64,000 nt of DNA. It comes from Serratia symbiotica (GTDB lineage Bacteria; Pseudomonadota; Gammaproteobacteria; Enterobacterales; Enterobacteriaceae). Below are positions 1 through 11,122 of the stretch, piece by piece (within the stretch, counting starts at the first letter, position 1; each line of letters begins with the position of its first letter). The notes under the pieces were generated by a model. It made no database searches, was not told the DNA's origin, and saw only the letters and a list, made by a program, of their open reading frames with translations. The DNA is taken from positions 51,087-115,086 of the forward strand of contig JAAKDF010000003.1 of assembly GCA_011754105.1 (NCBI GenBank), read 5' to 3'. The translations under genes were made by a program, and so were the position numbers.

Positions 1-293
1 ATGCTCATGGTTTCCGGCATAGTTAGCGTCAGCTTATAGCCGCGTGCCGCAGCAACGAAGGCCAGTGCAATGCCGGTGTTGCCGCTAGTTGGCTCTACCA
101 GCTCTTTGCCAGTGGTCAGGATACCGCGTTGCTCAGCGTCCCAAATCATATTGGCACCAATGCGACATTTGACGCTGAAGCTTGGGTTGCGTGATTCAAT
201 CTTGGCTAAAATGCGCCCGTTGCCGATACGGTTCAAACGAACTAGCGGTGTATGTCCGATGGTTAAAGAGTTGTCTTTATATATTTTGCTCAT
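1..293 (-). CDS. cysK: cysteine synthase A, 5' part (cut by window edge)
   Basis: This is the N-terminal part of the PLP enzyme that makes cysteine from O-acetylserine and sulfide in the cytoplasm. The translation starts [20 protein letters not shown]. The PLP lysine motif PSFSVKCR is near residue 42 and the substrate loop is at about residues 68-73 (EPTSGNTG; the family usually has EPTNGNTG or EPTSGNTG). The reading frame is open to the window edge, so about 97 of some 320 residues are visible and I cannot say whether the rest is intact. The start is fixed by the family N-terminus. The next gene is sucD, 241 bp away and on the same strand. This is not the usual enterobacterial neighbour and suggests a rearrangement between the two. 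Confidence 0.9.
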   Translation of the reverse strand, partial: MSKIYKDNSLTIGHTPLVRLNRIGNGRILAKIESRNPSFSVKCRIGANMIWDAEQRGILTTGKELVEPTSGNTGIALAFVAAARGYKLTLTMPETMS

Positions 294-534
294 AAGTTTT
301 TTCTTTAACTCTATGAAAATGTAATGAATATCTTAAGTATACGCTAACAACACCAGCATGGAAGTAAAGAATTACTATATCTATATTTTATTAGGATATA
401 AGTTATAATCACAATTATAAGAACGAAATAAAGTGCAAGCTCAAACCCAGTCACTGACTAAATTAAGTTTCCGATGATGGGCGAACGCGCCGACTGGATA
501 TCACTTGAAATTCATAGGGCATAGTATTGTCGTA

Positions 535-1407
535 TTAACGATTCAACACCGCTTTCACTGCATTACCAATATCAACTAGGCTGCGCACGGTTTTTACCCC
601 CACCGCCTCTAGCGCCGCAAACTTCTCGTCTGCTGTGCCTTTACCGCCAGCGATGATCGCACCAGCGTGACCCATACGCTTGCCTTTAGGCGCGGTGACA
701 CCGGCAATGTAGCCGACCACCGGCTTGGTAACGTATTCTTTGATGTAGTCTGCCGCTTCTTCTTCATCGCTGCCGCCGATTTCGCCGATTATCACGATCG
801 CTTCGGTCTGTGGATCTTGCTGAAACAGCTTCAGGATATCAATAAAGTTAGATCCGGGGATGGGATCGCCACCGATACCTACACAGGTAGATTGGCCTAG
901 ACCGGCATCGGTGGTTTGTTTCACCGCTTCATAGGTCAGGGTGCCGGAACGGGAAACAATACCTACTTTACCTGGCTGGTGGATGTGGGCTGGCATAATG
1001 CCGATTTTACATTCATCTGGGGTGATAACGCCTGGGCAATTCGGGCCAATCATACGCACGCCAGCTTCATCTAGTTTCACTTTTACCGTCAGCATGTCCA
1101 GCGTTGGAATGCCTTCGGTTATGGTAATGATCAATTTAATGCCAGCATCAATTGCTTCCAGAATAGAGTCTTTGCAGAACGGTGCAGGAACGTAAATCAC
1201 CGATGCATCCGCCCCCATGGCTTCAACCGCTTCACGCACCGTGTTAAATACAGGCAACCCTAGATGATGGGTGCCACCTTTGCCTGGGGTCACACCACCA
1301 ACCATTTTGGTGCCGTAAGCGATAGCTTGTTCAGAGTGGAAAGTCCCCTGGCTCCCGGTGAAACCCTGGCAAATTACTTTGGTGTTCTTATCGATTAAAA
1401 TGGACAT
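535..1407 (-). CDS. sucD: succinyl-CoA synthetase alpha subunit
   Basis: This is the alpha subunit of the TCA enzyme that converts succinyl-CoA to succinate with nucleotide triphosphate formation. The 290-residue product has the usual family length. It has the N-terminal CoA-binding Rossmann fold ([15 protein letters not shown] near residue 16) and the phosphohistidine loop near residue 247 ([10 protein letters not shown], with the active-site His). The start ATG overlaps the sucC stop by one base, the translational coupling typical of sucCD. It is the last gene of the minus-strand sdhCDAB-sucABCD series. No damage is visible. Confidence 0.97.
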   Translation of the reverse strand: MSILIDKNTKVICQGFTGSQGTFHSEQAIAYGTKMVGGVTPGKGGTHHLGLPVFNTVREAVEAMGADASVIYVPAPFCKDSILEAIDAGIKLIITITEGIPTLDMLTVKVKLDEAGVRMIGPNCPGVITPDECKIGIMPAHIHQPGKVGIVSRSGTLTYEAVKQTTDAGLGQSTCVGIGGDPIPGSNFIDILKLFQQDPQTEAIVIIGEIGGSDEEEAADYIKEYVTKPVVGYIAGVTAPKGKRMGHAGAIIAGGKGTADEKFAALEAVGVKTVRSLVDIGNAVKAVLNR

Positions 1408-2573
1408 TATTTACCCTCCACTGCCGCTACAACTTGCCAAGCCGCATCAGTCAGGCTGGTCGCAGCAATGATATTCAGACTACTGTCCGCCAATTTTTTG
1501 GTACCCAATTCGGCGTTATTCCCTTCTAGACGCACCACCACTGGAATGTTAACGCCCACTTCAGCCACTGCACCGATGATGCCGTCAGCGATTAGATCAC
1601 AACGCACGATACCACCGAAGATGTTAACTAGCACCGCTTGCACTTTATCATCGGACAGGATTATTTTAAATGCTTCAGCGACACGCTCTCTCGTTGCACC
1701 ACCACCTACGTCCAGGAAGTTAGCCGGTTCACCACCATGCAGTTTAACGATGTCCATGGTACCCATTGCCAATCCAGCACCGTTAACCATGCAGCCGATA
1801 TTGCCGTCAAGCGCTACGTAGTTTAACTCCCACTGTGACGCATGGGATTCACGCTTGTCTTCTTGAGAAAGATCGCGCATTTCGCGCAGTTCAGGCTGGC
1901 GGAACAAGGCGTGACTATCGGCCCCTAGTTTGCCGTCCAGGCACACTAGGTAGCCCTGTTTGGTGATTACTAGCGGGTTTATCTCAACCATAGCAAGGTC
2001 GCACTCTAGAAACAGCGTTGCCAAACTCATGAAGATCTTGGCAAATAGACTGACTTGCTTGCCGGTCAGCTCTAACTTGAAGGCTAGCTCACGTCCCTGG
2101 TAAGGCTGTGGTCCGACCAACGGATCGATGGTTATTTTGTGGATTAGTTCCGGAGAATCTTGCGCCACTTTTTCGATCTCAACACCGCCTTCAATGGATG
2201 CCATAAACACCACGCGACGAGAGCTACGGTCAACTACTGCGCCCAAGTACAGTTCTTTATCGATGTCGGTCGCTGCTTCTACCAGGATTTGGTTTACTGG
2301 CTGGCCCAGCTCGTCAGTTTGGTAGGTTACCAGACGTTTGCCCAACCAGGATTCCGCGAAAGCACGGATGTCTTCTTTACTATTAATCACTTTAACGCCG
2401 CCAGCTTTACCTCGTCCGCCAGCATGAACCTGACATTTAACCACCCATGGGCCACAGCCTATTTTTGCTGCGGCTTTTTCTGCTTCATGCGGCGTGGTAC
2501 AAGTGTAGCCGGTAGGTGCTGGCATACCATACCGAGCAAACAACTGTTTTGCCTGATATTCGTGTAAATTCAT
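1407..2573 (-). CDS. sucC: succinyl-CoA synthetase beta subunit
   Basis: This is the ATP-grasp beta subunit that pairs with SucD. I chose the start at 2573 because [16 protein letters not shown] matches the family N-terminus; the open frame runs further upstream but has no family similarity there. The product is 388 residues, equal to the E. coli protein. The glycine-rich grasp segment ([14 protein letters not shown], near residue 50) and the C-terminal region [17 protein letters not shown] are intact. There is a gap of about 250 bp to the upstream sucB, as in other enterobacteria, so sucCD may be transcribed or processed partly independently. Confidence 0.97.
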   Translation of the reverse strand: MNLHEYQAKQLFARYGMPAPTGYTCTTPHEAEKAAAKIGCGPWVVKCQVHAGGRGKAGGVKVINSKEDIRAFAESWLGKRLVTYQTDELGQPVNQILVEAATDIDKELYLGAVVDRSSRRVVFMASIEGGVEIEKVAQDSPELIHKITIDPLVGPQPYQGRELAFKLELTGKQVSLFAKIFMSLATLFLECDLAMVEINPLVITKQGYLVCLDGKLGADSHALFRQPELREMRDLSQEDKRESHASQWELNYVALDGNIGCMVNGAGLAMGTMDIVKLHGGEPANFLDVGGGATRERVAEAFKIILSDDKVQAVLVNIFGGIVRCDLIADGIIGAVAEVGVNIPVVVRLEGNNAELGTKKLADSSLNIIAATSLTDAAWQVVAAVEGK

Positions 2574-2823
2574 GGTGTTATATCCATTCATTTCTAAAGG
2601 TTTTAGCCGATTCAAGGATGCATGATAATGCGTATGACTTTCCGGCCACGTAGTACAGAATACGTGCGCAACGTTATACACATCATAATTAAAGCTGCAT
2701 CTTTGTTGGTTGCTTTCTTTCCCCCACAATCACATAGTTCGCTATTCTCCTAGGGATTCTCTCCGTTGCCATCGCAATGCAGCTGATGTAGCTAAGGTAT
2801 TGCGCCTAACAGCACCAGGGATA

Positions 2824-4038
2824 CTAGACGTCCAGCAGCAGACGAACCGGATCTTCCAACATATCTTTAACTGTCATCAAATAACCGACGGACTCTTTGC
2901 CGTCGATCAATCGGTGGTCATAAGACAGCGCTAGATACATCATTGGTTGGATCACCACCTGACCCTTAACCGCCATGGGGCGATCTTTGATGGCATGCAT
3001 ACCCAAAATAGCGCTCTGTGGTGGGTTGATGATTGGGGTGGACATCAATGAGCCGAATACGCCGCCATTGGTAATGGTGAAATTACCGCCGGTCAGTTCT
3101 TCTACAGTTAATTTCCCGTCGCGGCCTTTAGTAGCTAATGCTTTGATTTTAAATTCAATATCTGCCATGCTCATGGTGTCTACATTATGCAGCACTGGCG
3201 TTACCAGACCACGTGGGGTAGATACCGCGATACTGACATCAAAGTAATTGTGATAAACCACATCAGAACCGTCTATCGACGCGTTCACTTCTGGATAACG
3301 CTTCAGCGCTTCAACCACCGCCTTGATGTAGAAGGACATAAAGCCTAGACGCACACTGTTGCGCTTCTCGAAGGCTTCACCGTACTGCTTACGCAGATCC
3401 ATGATTGGCTGCATGTTGATTTCGTTGAAGGTGGTCAGCATGGCAGTGCCGTTATTTGCTTCCAACAGGCGTTCAGCCACGCGTTTACGCAAGCGGGTCA
3501 TCGGAACGCGTTTTTCGTAGCGATTGCTCAGGGGCGGTTGTGGTGCCGCTTCAGCAGTCGGTTTTTTAGTTTGCTTGCCGTTAGCCAGATGCACTTCCAC
3601 GTCTTCACGAGTGATACGGCCGCCCACACCGCTGCCTTTAATGGCACTGGCGTCGAGATCGTATTCAGCGATCAGCCGACGAATTGCTGGGCTGATCGCG
3701 TCATTGCTTGCTGCTTCCAGGCTGTCGGTAGCGCACTTAACAGAGGTGGCTTCTTTAGGTGTCAAGATTTTCTCGCTGGTCGGTTTGCCGGAGCTGTCGC
3801 ACGGACGGATGCGACCAAGGATTTGGCGAGACAGCACAGTAGCACCAACTTCTTTTACGATCGCATCAAGAATACCAGCTTCACTGGCCGGCACTTCCAA
3901 CACTACCTTGTCGGTTTCGATTTCCACCAGGACTTCATCACGCTGAACGTTGTCGCCCGGTCTCCTGTGCCAGGTGACTACCATTGCATCGGCAACCGAT
4001 TCAGAAAGGTCAGGAACCAGAATATCTACGCTACTCAT
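2824..4038 (-). CDS. sucB: 2-oxoglutarate dehydrogenase E2 (dihydrolipoyl succinyltransferase)
   Basis: This is the core subunit of the 2-oxoglutarate dehydrogenase complex, which transfers the succinyl group from lipoamide to CoA. The order of domains is a lipoyl domain with the lipoylated lysine in [11 protein letters not shown] (about residue 44), a peripheral-subunit binding domain ([25 protein letters not shown], about residues 113-137), and the acyltransferase domain ending with the catalytic motif SYDHRLIDG near residue 375. Its 404 residues are typical. The linkers are less proline/alanine-rich than in E. coli. It lies 51 bp downstream of sucA. Confidence 0.97.
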   Translation of the reverse strand: MSSVDILVPDLSESVADAMVVTWHRRPGDNVQRDEVLVEIETDKVVLEVPASEAGILDAIVKEVGATVLSRQILGRIRPCDSSGKPTSEKILTPKEATSVKCATDSLEAASNDAISPAIRRLIAEYDLDASAIKGSGVGGRITREDVEVHLANGKQTKKPTAEAAPQPPLSNRYEKRVPMTRLRKRVAERLLEANNGTAMLTTFNEINMQPIMDLRKQYGEAFEKRNSVRLGFMSFYIKAVVEALKRYPEVNASIDGSDVVYHNYFDVSIAVSTPRGLVTPVLHNVDTMSMADIEFKIKALATKGRDGKLTVEELTGGNFTITNGGVFGSLMSTPIINPPQSAILGMHAIKDRPMAVKGQVVIQPMMYLALSYDHRLIDGKESVGYLMTVKDMLEDPVRLLLDV

Positions 4039-4089
4039 TTAGCTTTCCCTTAATTTTTTACCCTTCTTTTGCTAGCAAAAGAACAAGCA

Positions 4090-6903
4090 CTAATCAATAT
4101 TCAGCGCGTCATTCACCAGAGCCTGCTGTTGCTTTTGGTGTACTGACATATAACCCACTGCCGGAGAGGCAGAGGCTGGACGTCCGGCGTAACGTAAAGA
4201 AGCGCCAAATGGCACCACTTCTCGTAAGTTGTGTTGGCTGCAATACCAGGCCCCCTGGTTTAACGGCTCTTCTTGACACCAAACGAAATCATGCACATTT
4301 GCATATTTCTCCAGCAATGCCTGAACCGCCTGATGCGGGAACGGATATAACTGCTCAATACGGATGATGGCGACGTCTTTCTGTTTATTTTTGCGGCGCT
4401 GCTCCAGTAGGTCGTAGTACACTTTGCCAGCGCACAGCACCACGCGTTTGACCGCTTTCGGATCCAGATCGTCGATCTCGCCGATAGCCGACAAGAAAGT
4501 GCCATTGGCCAACTCTTCCAGGGAAGAAACCGCCAGCGGGTGACGTAGCAGTGACTTAGGCGACATTACCAGCAGCGGACGGCGCATTCTGCGTAGTGCC
4601 TGTCGGCGTAGCATATGGTAAACCTGCGCCGGAGTAGATGGGATGCATACTTGCATATTCTGCTCTGCACAAAGCTGCAAGTATCGTTCCAGACGCGCTG
4701 AAGAGTGCTCTGGCCCCTGGCCTTCGTAACTGTGTGGCAGCAACATCACCAGGCCACACATGCGCCCCCATTTCTGCTCGCCGGAGCTGATGAACTGATC
4801 GATAACAACTTGCGCACCGTTGGCAAAGTCGCCGAATTGTGCCTCCCAAATGGTGAGTGTGCGTGGTTCAGCGGTAGCGTAACCATATTCGAACGCCAGC
4901 ACGGATTCCTCAGACAGTACCGAGTCCCATACGTTGAATCCGCCCTGTCCACTGTGGATATTCGCCAGTGGAACATATACCGAGCTGTTTTTCTGGTTGT
5001 GCACAACAGCATGGCGATGGAAGAAGGTGCCACGGCCGACGTCTTCACCAGAGATGCGGATAGGGATACCTTCATCCACCAAGGTGGCATAGGCCAGCGT
5101 TTCAGCCGCACCCCAGTCAAACGGTTTGTTACTTGCGGCCATCTCTGCACGTTCGCGGTAGATTTTCGCTACGCGTGATTGCATTTCGATTGCTTCCGGC
5201 ACACTGCTGATGCAAAGAGCCAGCTCCTGCAATCGTTTCATATCGACTTTGCTTGGGTACCCCTCGTCCCACTTATGGTTTAGGTATGGCGACCAGGTAA
5301 AGGAATGCAGGTTCATCGGACGCCACCCTTCAACTACACAGTCGCCCCGGTCGAGCGCGTCACGGTACAAATTGACCATTTCTATGGCATCTTCTATGCT
5401 GGCTACTTTTTGTTCGGTCAGAATATCAGTATAGATTTCGCGGGGCGTTGGGTGTTTTTTTATCTTCTGGTACATAACCGGCTGGGTGGCGCTTGGCTCA
5501 TCGGCCTCGTTATGCCCATGACGACGGTAGCAAACCAAATCGATCATCACATCACGTTTAAAGGTGTTACGGAAATCTAATGCAAGGCAGGTAACGAACG
5601 CCACCGCTTCTGGATCGTCTGCGTTGACGTGGAAGATCGGTGCCTGCACCATTTTGGCAATGTCGGTACAATACCGTGTGGAGCGGGTATCTAGCGGGTT
5701 GGAGGTGGTGAAACCAACCTGGTTGTTGATGACGATACGCACCGTACCGCCCACTTCGTAACCGCGCGTCTGAGACATATTCAGGGTTTCCTGCACTACA
5801 CCCTGACCGGTAATGGCCGCGTCACCATGGATAGTAATTGGCAGCACCCTATTACTACGCGTTTCGTCCAGGCGATCGCGGCGGGCTCGTACCGAGCCCA
5901 TCACAACTGGGCTGACGATCTCTAGGTGCGATGGATTAAACGTCAGTGCCAGGTGAACCATGCGACCTTCAGTTTCTACATCGGAGGAAAATCCCTGGTG
6001 GTATTTCACGTCACCACTGCCGAGGTGTTCCTTATGCTTGCCAGCGAACTCGTCAAACAGATCGGAAGGCTTTTTGCCCAGCACATTGATCAACACATTC
6101 AGGCGGCCACGGTGAGCCATGCCCAGTACCACTTCACGCATGCCATTCTTGCCAGCGTGACGCACTATTTCTTTCAGCATGGGCACCAACGCGTCACCAC
6201 CTTCTAGAGAGAAGCGCTTCGCGCCAGGGAACTTAGCACCCAGATAACGTTCCAGACCTTCCGCTGCGGTCAACTCATTCAGGAAACGGCGTTTCTCATC
6301 GCGGGTAAAGCTAGCGTGCCCCACTACTGATTCGATGCGTTGCTGGATCCAGCGTTTCTCTTCAGTATCGGTAATGTGCATGTACTCTGTACCAATCGAA
6401 CCGCAGTAGGTCTGCTTCAGCGCAGCGTACAGGTCACCTAGTTTCATGGTTTCTTTGCCGATGGCAAAAGAACCCACGTTAAAGGTTTCCTGGAAATCGA
6501 CTTCAGTCAGATTGTGGTAAGCGGGATCGAGGTCAGACACTTTCTCTTGCTGCCACAGACCAAGGGGATCGAGGTTAGCATGCTCATGCCCACGGAAACG
6601 GAAGGCATTGATTAGTGTCAATACCTTGACTTGTTTGGCATCGGTTTCTGGATCAGTATTGGTGGTATTGTACCCTGTAGTGTCCTTCGCTAGGCGGCGG
6701 AAGTAATCACGTATTTTAGAGTGAAGATGATCGGATTTTATCCCCCCAGAGGTAAATTGCTGAAAAATGGAACGCCAGCTATCTTCAAATTCAACGGAGC
6801 CAGGATCAGTTAAAAAATCTTCATAGAGTTGCTCTATGTAAGACTGGTTCGCGCCCGTCAGATAGGAGGAATCCAGCCAGGCCTTCATTGCGCTGTTCTG
6901 CAT
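4090..6903 (-). CDS. sucA: 2-oxoglutarate dehydrogenase E1
   Basis: This is the thiamine-diphosphate-dependent decarboxylase of the 2-oxoglutarate dehydrogenase complex. The 937-residue product is close to the 933 of E. coli. Conserved segments include VVLGMAHRGRLNVL, ITIHGDAAITGQGVVQETLN, the ThDP region VCYRRHGHNEADEPSATQP, and the C-terminal pyrimidine domain (LMLLPHSYEGQGPEHSSAR). Two ATGs lie in tandem at 6906 and 6903. I prefer 6903 because it gives the family N-terminus MQNSAMKAWLDSSYL and better spacing from the AGGA upstream. It is between sdhB and sucB on the same strand, with no damage seen. Confidence 0.97.
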   Translation of the reverse strand: MQNSAMKAWLDSSYLTGANQSYIEQLYEDFLTDPGSVEFEDSWRSIFQQFTSGGIKSDHLHSKIRDYFRRLAKDTTGYNTTNTDPETDAKQVKVLTLINAFRFRGHEHANLDPLGLWQQEKVSDLDPAYHNLTEVDFQETFNVGSFAIGKETMKLGDLYAALKQTYCGSIGTEYMHITDTEEKRWIQQRIESVVGHASFTRDEKRRFLNELTAAEGLERYLGAKFPGAKRFSLEGGDALVPMLKEIVRHAGKNGMREVVLGMAHRGRLNVLINVLGKKPSDLFDEFAGKHKEHLGSGDVKYHQGFSSDVETEGRMVHLALTFNPSHLEIVSPVVMGSVRARRDRLDETRSNRVLPITIHGDAAITGQGVVQETLNMSQTRGYEVGGTVRIVINNQVGFTTSNPLDTRSTRYCTDIAKMVQAPIFHVNADDPEAVAFVTCLALDFRNTFKRDVMIDLVCYRRHGHNEADEPSATQPVMYQKIKKHPTPREIYTDILTEQKVASIEDAIEMVNLYRDALDRGDCVVEGWRPMNLHSFTWSPYLNHKWDEGYPSKVDMKRLQELALCISSVPEAIEMQSRVAKIYRERAEMAASNKPFDWGAAETLAYATLVDEGIPIRISGEDVGRGTFFHRHAVVHNQKNSSVYVPLANIHSGQGGFNVWDSVLSEESVLAFEYGYATAEPRTLTIWEAQFGDFANGAQVVIDQFISSGEQKWGRMCGLVMLLPHSYEGQGPEHSSARLERYLQLCAEQNMQVCIPSTPAQVYHMLRRQALRRMRRPLLVMSPKSLLRHPLAVSSLEELANGTFLSAIGEIDDLDPKAVKRVVLCAGKVYYDLLEQRRKNKQKDVAIIRIEQLYPFPHQAVQALLEKYANVHDFVWCQEEPLNQGAWYCSQHNLREVVPFGASLRYAGRPASASPAVGYMSVHQKQQQALVNDALNID

Positions 6904-7181
6904 CATGATTCCTTAAGCTTGGAAGCTTTAGTTTTCGCCGTAGTTAGCATAATTACCGTGATAAATACGGTTATCCGTAAACGATTCAATCTGCGTATCT
7001 TATAGCCACTAAAAGAAATGATATACGCTATTATGAACCTTGTATTACTTATACAAGAAAACTCTAAAAACCGGCGAACAAATCATGCTGCATGTAACAC
7101 CACAACCGCGGGTCAGTTTTTAGCTGTTCCCTTCCGTGCAATATGCACCGGCACACTGCCCGGCGCAGCTTCTCATTCCCT

Positions 7182-7898
7182 TTATGCGCTGCGTTGTAGC
7201 AGCATGGACTTGATATGCCCAATAGCACGCGTCGGATTCAAACCTTTAGGACATACACTGACACAGTTCATTATGCTATGGCAGCGGAAAACACTAAAAG
7301 CGTCGCCTAGATCATCTAAACGTTCTTGTTTTTCCGTATCACGGCTGTCGATCAGGAAGCGATACGCTGCCAGCAGCCCAGCAGGGCCGATGAACTTGTC
7401 AGGGTTCCACCAGAACGATGGGCAAGACGTTGAGCAGCAAGCACAAAGAATGCACTCGTACAGACCATCCAGTTTAGCCCGTTGCTCCGGTGACTGTAGA
7501 TGTTCGTGCGCCGGGGGATATTTGCCATCGTTTAGCAGATAAGGTTTTATCTTTTCATATTGAGCATAGAACTGGCCCATATCTACCACCAGATCGCGTA
7601 CTACCGGTAACCCCGGCAGCGGACGGATAACAATTTTTTGGTGACCTTTAAGCAGCGAAGAAATTGGAGTGATGCACGCCAAGCCGTTTTTTCCGTTAAT
7701 ATTGATCCCATCGGAACCGCACACGCCCTCACGGCATGAACGGCGGAATGACAGAGTTGGGTCTTGCTCCTTCAGTTGGATTAATGCGTCCAGCAGCATC
7801 ATGTCACGCCCTTCTTCCGCTTCTAGGGTGTAATCATGCATGTATGGTGCATCGTCGGCATCCGGGTTGTAACGATAAACCGAAAATTCGAGTTTCAT
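7182..7898 (-). CDS. sdhB: succinate dehydrogenase iron-sulfur subunit
   Basis: This subunit carries electrons from SdhA to ubiquinone at the inner face of the membrane. The cysteine sets of the three clusters are all present: SCREGVCGSDG (2Fe-2S, near residue 55), CILCACCSTSCPSFWW (near residue 149, 4Fe-4S/3Fe-4S) and CHSIMNCVSVCPKGLNP (near residue 206). The 238 residues match E. coli SdhB. The ATG at 7898 follows a GGAG ribosome site; an in-frame TTG one codon upstream is less likely. It ends about 280 bp before sucA, as is usual for the sdh-suc series. Confidence 0.97.
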   Translation of the reverse strand: MKLEFSVYRYNPDADDAPYMHDYTLEAEEGRDMMLLDALIQLKEQDPTLSFRRSCREGVCGSDGININGKNGLACITPISSLLKGHQKIVIRPLPGLPVVRDLVVDMGQFYAQYEKIKPYLLNDGKYPPAHEHLQSPEQRAKLDGLYECILCACCSTSCPSFWWNPDKFIGPAGLLAAYRFLIDSRDTEKQERLDDLGDAFSVFRCHSIMNCVSVCPKGLNPTRAIGHIKSMLLQRSA

Positions 7899-7914
7899 CA
7901 ATCAATCTCCGCAA

Positions 7915-9681
7915 TTAGTAAGAACGCACTTTCGGCGGGAATGCCGGACGCAGCTTCGGTTGCATATTCACCTGACGGCACGTCATGCTTTCTGATTGCG
8001 GCAGATATAGCGAATGGCATAGCCAGTTGGCGTCATCACGTTCCGGATAATCGAAACGGCTATGTGCGCCCCGGCTCTCAGTACGGAAGTTGGCCGACAC
8101 TGCAGTGGAATATGCGGTCTCCATCAGGTTATCCAACTCCAGGCATTCGATACGCTGGGTGTTAAACTCGCTGGAGATATCGTCCAGCCGGGCATGCTTT
8201 AGCCGTTCACGGATCACTTTCAGTTCTTCCAGCCCTTTGGCCATCGCATCACCTTCACGGAACACTGAGAAATTGTGCTGCATACAGGATTGAAGTGCTT
8301 TACGAATTTCAACCGGGTCTTCACCTGAGCGGGTATTATTCCAGCGGTTCAAACGCTCTAGCGAGGCTGCTACATCAGACTCACTAGCATCACGGTTCTC
8401 GCCCTGCTCTTCAAGCGATGCTTGTAGGTGCAAGCCAGCAGAACGGCCGAATACCACCAGATCTAGTAGCGAGTTGCCCCCTAGACGGTTAGCACCATGC
8501 ACCGATACGCAGGCAATTTCACCCACAGCGAACAGCCCTGGAATAACCACATCTTCACCTTGATCGTTCACAGTCAGCACTTGACCCGACACTTTGGTCG
8601 GAATACCGCCCATCATGTAGTGGCAGGTCGGGATAACAGGGATGGGTTCTTTTACCGGATCGACATGCGCGAAAGTGCGTGACAGTTCCAGAATGCCCGG
8701 TAAACGGGATTCCAGCACATCTTTGCCCAAATGATCCAACTTCAACTTGGCGTGTGGCCCCCAAGGCCCATCACAACCACGTCCTTCACGGATTTCAATC
8801 ATGATAGAACGGGCAACCACATCGCGCCCTGCCAAGTCTTTGGTGTTCGGCGCATAACGCTCCATGAAGCGCTCGCTGTGTTTATTTAGCAGATAGCCGC
8901 CTTCACCACGGCAGCCTTCAGTCACCAATACCCCAGCACCAGCGATGCCGGTCGGATGGAACTGCCACATTTCCATGTCCTGCACCGGCACACCAGCACG
9001 CAGCGCCATGCCGACACCGTCACCGGTGTTGATGTGGGCGTTGGTGGTAGACTGATAAATACGTCCTGCACCACCAGTCGCCAGCACCGTAGCCTTGGCT
9101 TTGAAGTAAGCGACTTCACCGGTTTCTATGCAAATGGCGGTAGTACCCACTACGGTATCCTCCGAGTTTTTCACCAGATCCAGCACATACCACTCGGAGA
9201 AAATAGTAGTGTGGTTCTTCAGGTTTTGTTGGTACAAGCTGTGCAGCAGTGCGTGACCGGTACGGTCAGCTGCCGCAGCGGTCCGTGCTGCCTGCCCACC
9301 GCCGAAGTTTAGCGATTGGCCACCGAATGGGCGTTGATATATTCTGCCATCGTCCAGACGGGAGAACGGCAGCCCCATATGTTCCAGTTCCAAAATTGCT
9401 TCCGGGCCTGTTTTACACATATACTCAATGGCATCCTGATCACCGATATAGTCGGAACCTTTCACCGTGTCATACATATGCCATTCCCAGTTGTCTTCAT
9501 GGCTATTGCCGAGCGCAACAGTGATACCACCCTGCGCAGAGACAGTATGAGAACGGGTTGGGAATACTTTGGATAGCAGGGCGCAAGTTAAACCCGCTTG
9601 GGAAATCTGTAACGCAGCACGCATACCTGCGCCACCGGCACCGATAACCACTGCATCAAACTCTCTGACCGGAAGTTTCAT
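7915..9681 (-). CDS. sdhA: succinate dehydrogenase flavoprotein subunit
   Basis: This is the catalytic FAD subunit of complex II. The 588-residue product equals the E. coli length. It shows the FAD-binding start [16 protein letters not shown], the FAD-linking histidine segment [15 protein letters not shown] (near residue 45), and active-site arginine and histidine regions ([53 protein letters not shown]). One small departure is [10 protein letters not shown] where E. coli has NFGGEQAART. It abuts sdhD with no gap and is 16 bp before sdhB. Confidence 0.97.
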   Translation of the reverse strand: MKLPVREFDAVVIGAGGAGMRAALQISQAGLTCALLSKVFPTRSHTVSAQGGITVALGNSHEDNWEWHMYDTVKGSDYIGDQDAIEYMCKTGPEAILELEHMGLPFSRLDDGRIYQRPFGGQSLNFGGGQAARTAAAADRTGHALLHSLYQQNLKNHTTIFSEWYVLDLVKNSEDTVVGTTAICIETGEVAYFKAKATVLATGGAGRIYQSTTNAHINTGDGVGMALRAGVPVQDMEMWQFHPTGIAGAGVLVTEGCRGEGGYLLNKHSERFMERYAPNTKDLAGRDVVARSIMIEIREGRGCDGPWGPHAKLKLDHLGKDVLESRLPGILELSRTFAHVDPVKEPIPVIPTCHYMMGGIPTKVSGQVLTVNDQGEDVVIPGLFAVGEIACVSVHGANRLGGNSLLDLVVFGRSAGLHLQASLEEQGENRDASESDVAASLERLNRWNNTRSGEDPVEIRKALQSCMQHNFSVFREGDAMAKGLEELKVIRERLKHARLDDISSEFNTQRIECLELDNLMETAYSTAVSANFRTESRGAHSRFDYPERDDANWLCHSLYLPQSESMTCRQVNMQPKLRPAFPPKVRSY

Positions 9682-10029
9682 TTAAACACCCCACACGACG
9701 ATAGTTCCATACAATAAATAGACAAGCAATACGACACCGATCGCCAGTTGCGACACTAAGCGAACCGCCAGCGGTTTAACATAATCCGTCAGTACCTGCC
9801 ATAAGCCGATCCAAGCGTGTACCAGAATCGACAGCAAGGTTAGCAGGGTAAATACTTTTGTCATGGAGATAGCGAAGAAACCGTGCCAGATTTCATAGGT
9901 AAGGTCTGGGGAGAATATAAAAAAAACAAGTAGATACAGGACATACAAAATAATAATGATGGATGAAGCTCGTAGCAATAACCAATCGTGCACGCCGTTG
10001 TGCCCTAATGCAGAAACATTGTTTACCAT
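9682..10029 (-). CDS. sdhD: succinate dehydrogenase membrane anchor SdhD
   Basis: This is one of the two small membrane subunits that bind haem b and the quinone site of complex II. The start [22 protein letters not shown] at 10029 matches the family; an in-frame ATG two codons upstream is possible. Three hydrophobic helices are visible (about residues 15-35, 55-80 and 90-113). The haem-ligand region [16 protein letters not shown] near residue 70 is retained. The gene overlaps the sdhC stop by 7 bp, which implies translational coupling. Confidence 0.95.
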   Translation of the reverse strand: MVNNVSALGHNGVHDWLLLRASSIIIILYVLYLLVFFIFSPDLTYEIWHGFFAISMTKVFTLLTLLSILVHAWIGLWQVLTDYVKPLAVRLVSQLAIGVVLLVYLLYGTIVVWGV

Positions 10030-10400
10030 ACCCAAACTCCAGCTAAAACTGATAGCACAATGGTCAGACAGATCGCCACCTTAGCTGAGCTGGCACCAGC
10101 AGCTAGACTCTCTACGATACAGCCAAAATCCATCAGCAAGTGACGCACGCCACAGCAAATGTGATAGGCCAGCGCCGTTAGGATGCCCCATAATATGAAT
10201 TTAACAATGAAGTTATTCATGATGGCGGCCGCCTGAATGAAACCTTCAGAGGAAGAGAGAGACAGGCCCAGTAGCCAAAAGAGAATGCCCACGGCAATGA
10301 AGGTAATTACGCCAGAGATTCGATGTAAGATAGAGGCTATTGCAGTTACGGGAAAGCGGATCGTTTGCAGGTCCATATTGACAGGTCGTTTTTTTTTCAC
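10023..10400 (-). CDS. sdhC: succinate dehydrogenase cytochrome b556 subunit SdhC
   Basis: This is the second membrane anchor of complex II. It contains [20 protein letters not shown] and the haem-ligand region [16 protein letters not shown] (His near residue 80), with three hydrophobic helices. The product is about 125 residues from a GTG at 10400. The E. coli protein begins four codons earlier (MIRN-VKK); here the equivalent codons lack an ATG and read C-G-I-N before the GTG, so the original start seems lost and the GTG probably serves. It is the first gene of the sdh-suc series and is divergent from gltA. Confidence 0.93.
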   Translation of the reverse strand: MKKKRPVNMDLQTIRFPVTAIASILHRISGVITFIAVGILFWLLGLSLSSSEGFIQAAAIMNNFIVKFILWGILTALAYHICCGVRHLLMDFGCIVESLAAGASSAKVAICLTIVLSVLAGVWVW

Positions 10401-10952
10401 ATTTATTCCACACAGCTCTTATTATTTTCCTTCCTCCGGCTCTGGGTAAGAATCAAACAGCGTTAAGAGCCAAAACTCTTACGTGTCACGCGCTTAAACA
10501 TCAATATCTTCTATGCTTAAACGGCGCGCATGTATAACGCTGGGAGTCCCAACTTCGTGTAATCCGGAGACCTCGCGGCAGTATAGAAGGGGTTTATTCT
10601 TATTACAATTAACATACAATCACTTTGATAAAATTTCTACCGAACATTGATTCAGATCACACATCTCACAATTATTGCGATACTAATCGCTTAAATTTAC
10701 AATAAGTAAGCATTTTAATTACATATTGATTGAAAAAGTTTTATTATGCTCTCTAGGTCAGCAGCTAAACCTTCTCCATTATCCAAGATATGTAACGGTT
10801 TATCTGCCAAGCCTACCACGATAGCTGTGGTTTCCCACCCAGCTTTACCGCAAAAAGCAAATGTCGCTCATAGAATTAACGTCCGCTCCATTTTGTGCAG
10901 GCAACCGGATAAGATTTAAGGTATTTCAGGCTTAAGACATTTTTAAAATTAA
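10401..10952. other. non-coding region between sdhC and the gltA leader
   Basis: This stretch is AT-rich in its second half and contains no frame I can match to a protein. It should hold the sdhC promoter, and before the insertion of the repeat at 10953 it would have carried the gltA promoter region. I could not identify a convincing -35/-10 pair or an ArcA or Fnr site by eye. Confidence 0.5.
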
Positions 10953-11101
10953 GAGCCTATCCCAGTGGGCGTTCATTTTTTTAGCAAGTTTGGATTAGGA
11001 CAGCGCGTAACAACCGCAGCATATATGACTAGAGTACGTGTAGATGGTGAGCATTGCTCTAGGGCCAAATGGCAAATAAAATAGCCTAGTGGGATAGATT
11101 C
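10953..11101 (+). mobile_element. MITE-like element, copy 1 (gltA leader)
   Basis: This 149-bp non-coding element starts GAGCCTATCCCAGTGGGC and ends with GCCTAGTGGGATAGATTC, which are imperfect inverted repeats of each other. It is flanked on both sides by TAA (10950-10952 and 11102-11104), a 3-bp target duplication. Its right half has the family block GGCAAATAAAATAGCCTAG. It ends only 21 bp before the gltA start codon, so any gltA promoter must lie inside or upstream of it. It has no coding capacity and is presumably moved by a transposase in trans. Confidence 0.8.
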
Positions 11102-11122
11102 TAAGACGCTAAGGAGACATAA

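Noticed and set aside
3524..4367. Several plus-strand frames across sucB and the sucA end
   Set aside because: They are antisense to well-conserved coding sequence with intact motifs on the minus strand.
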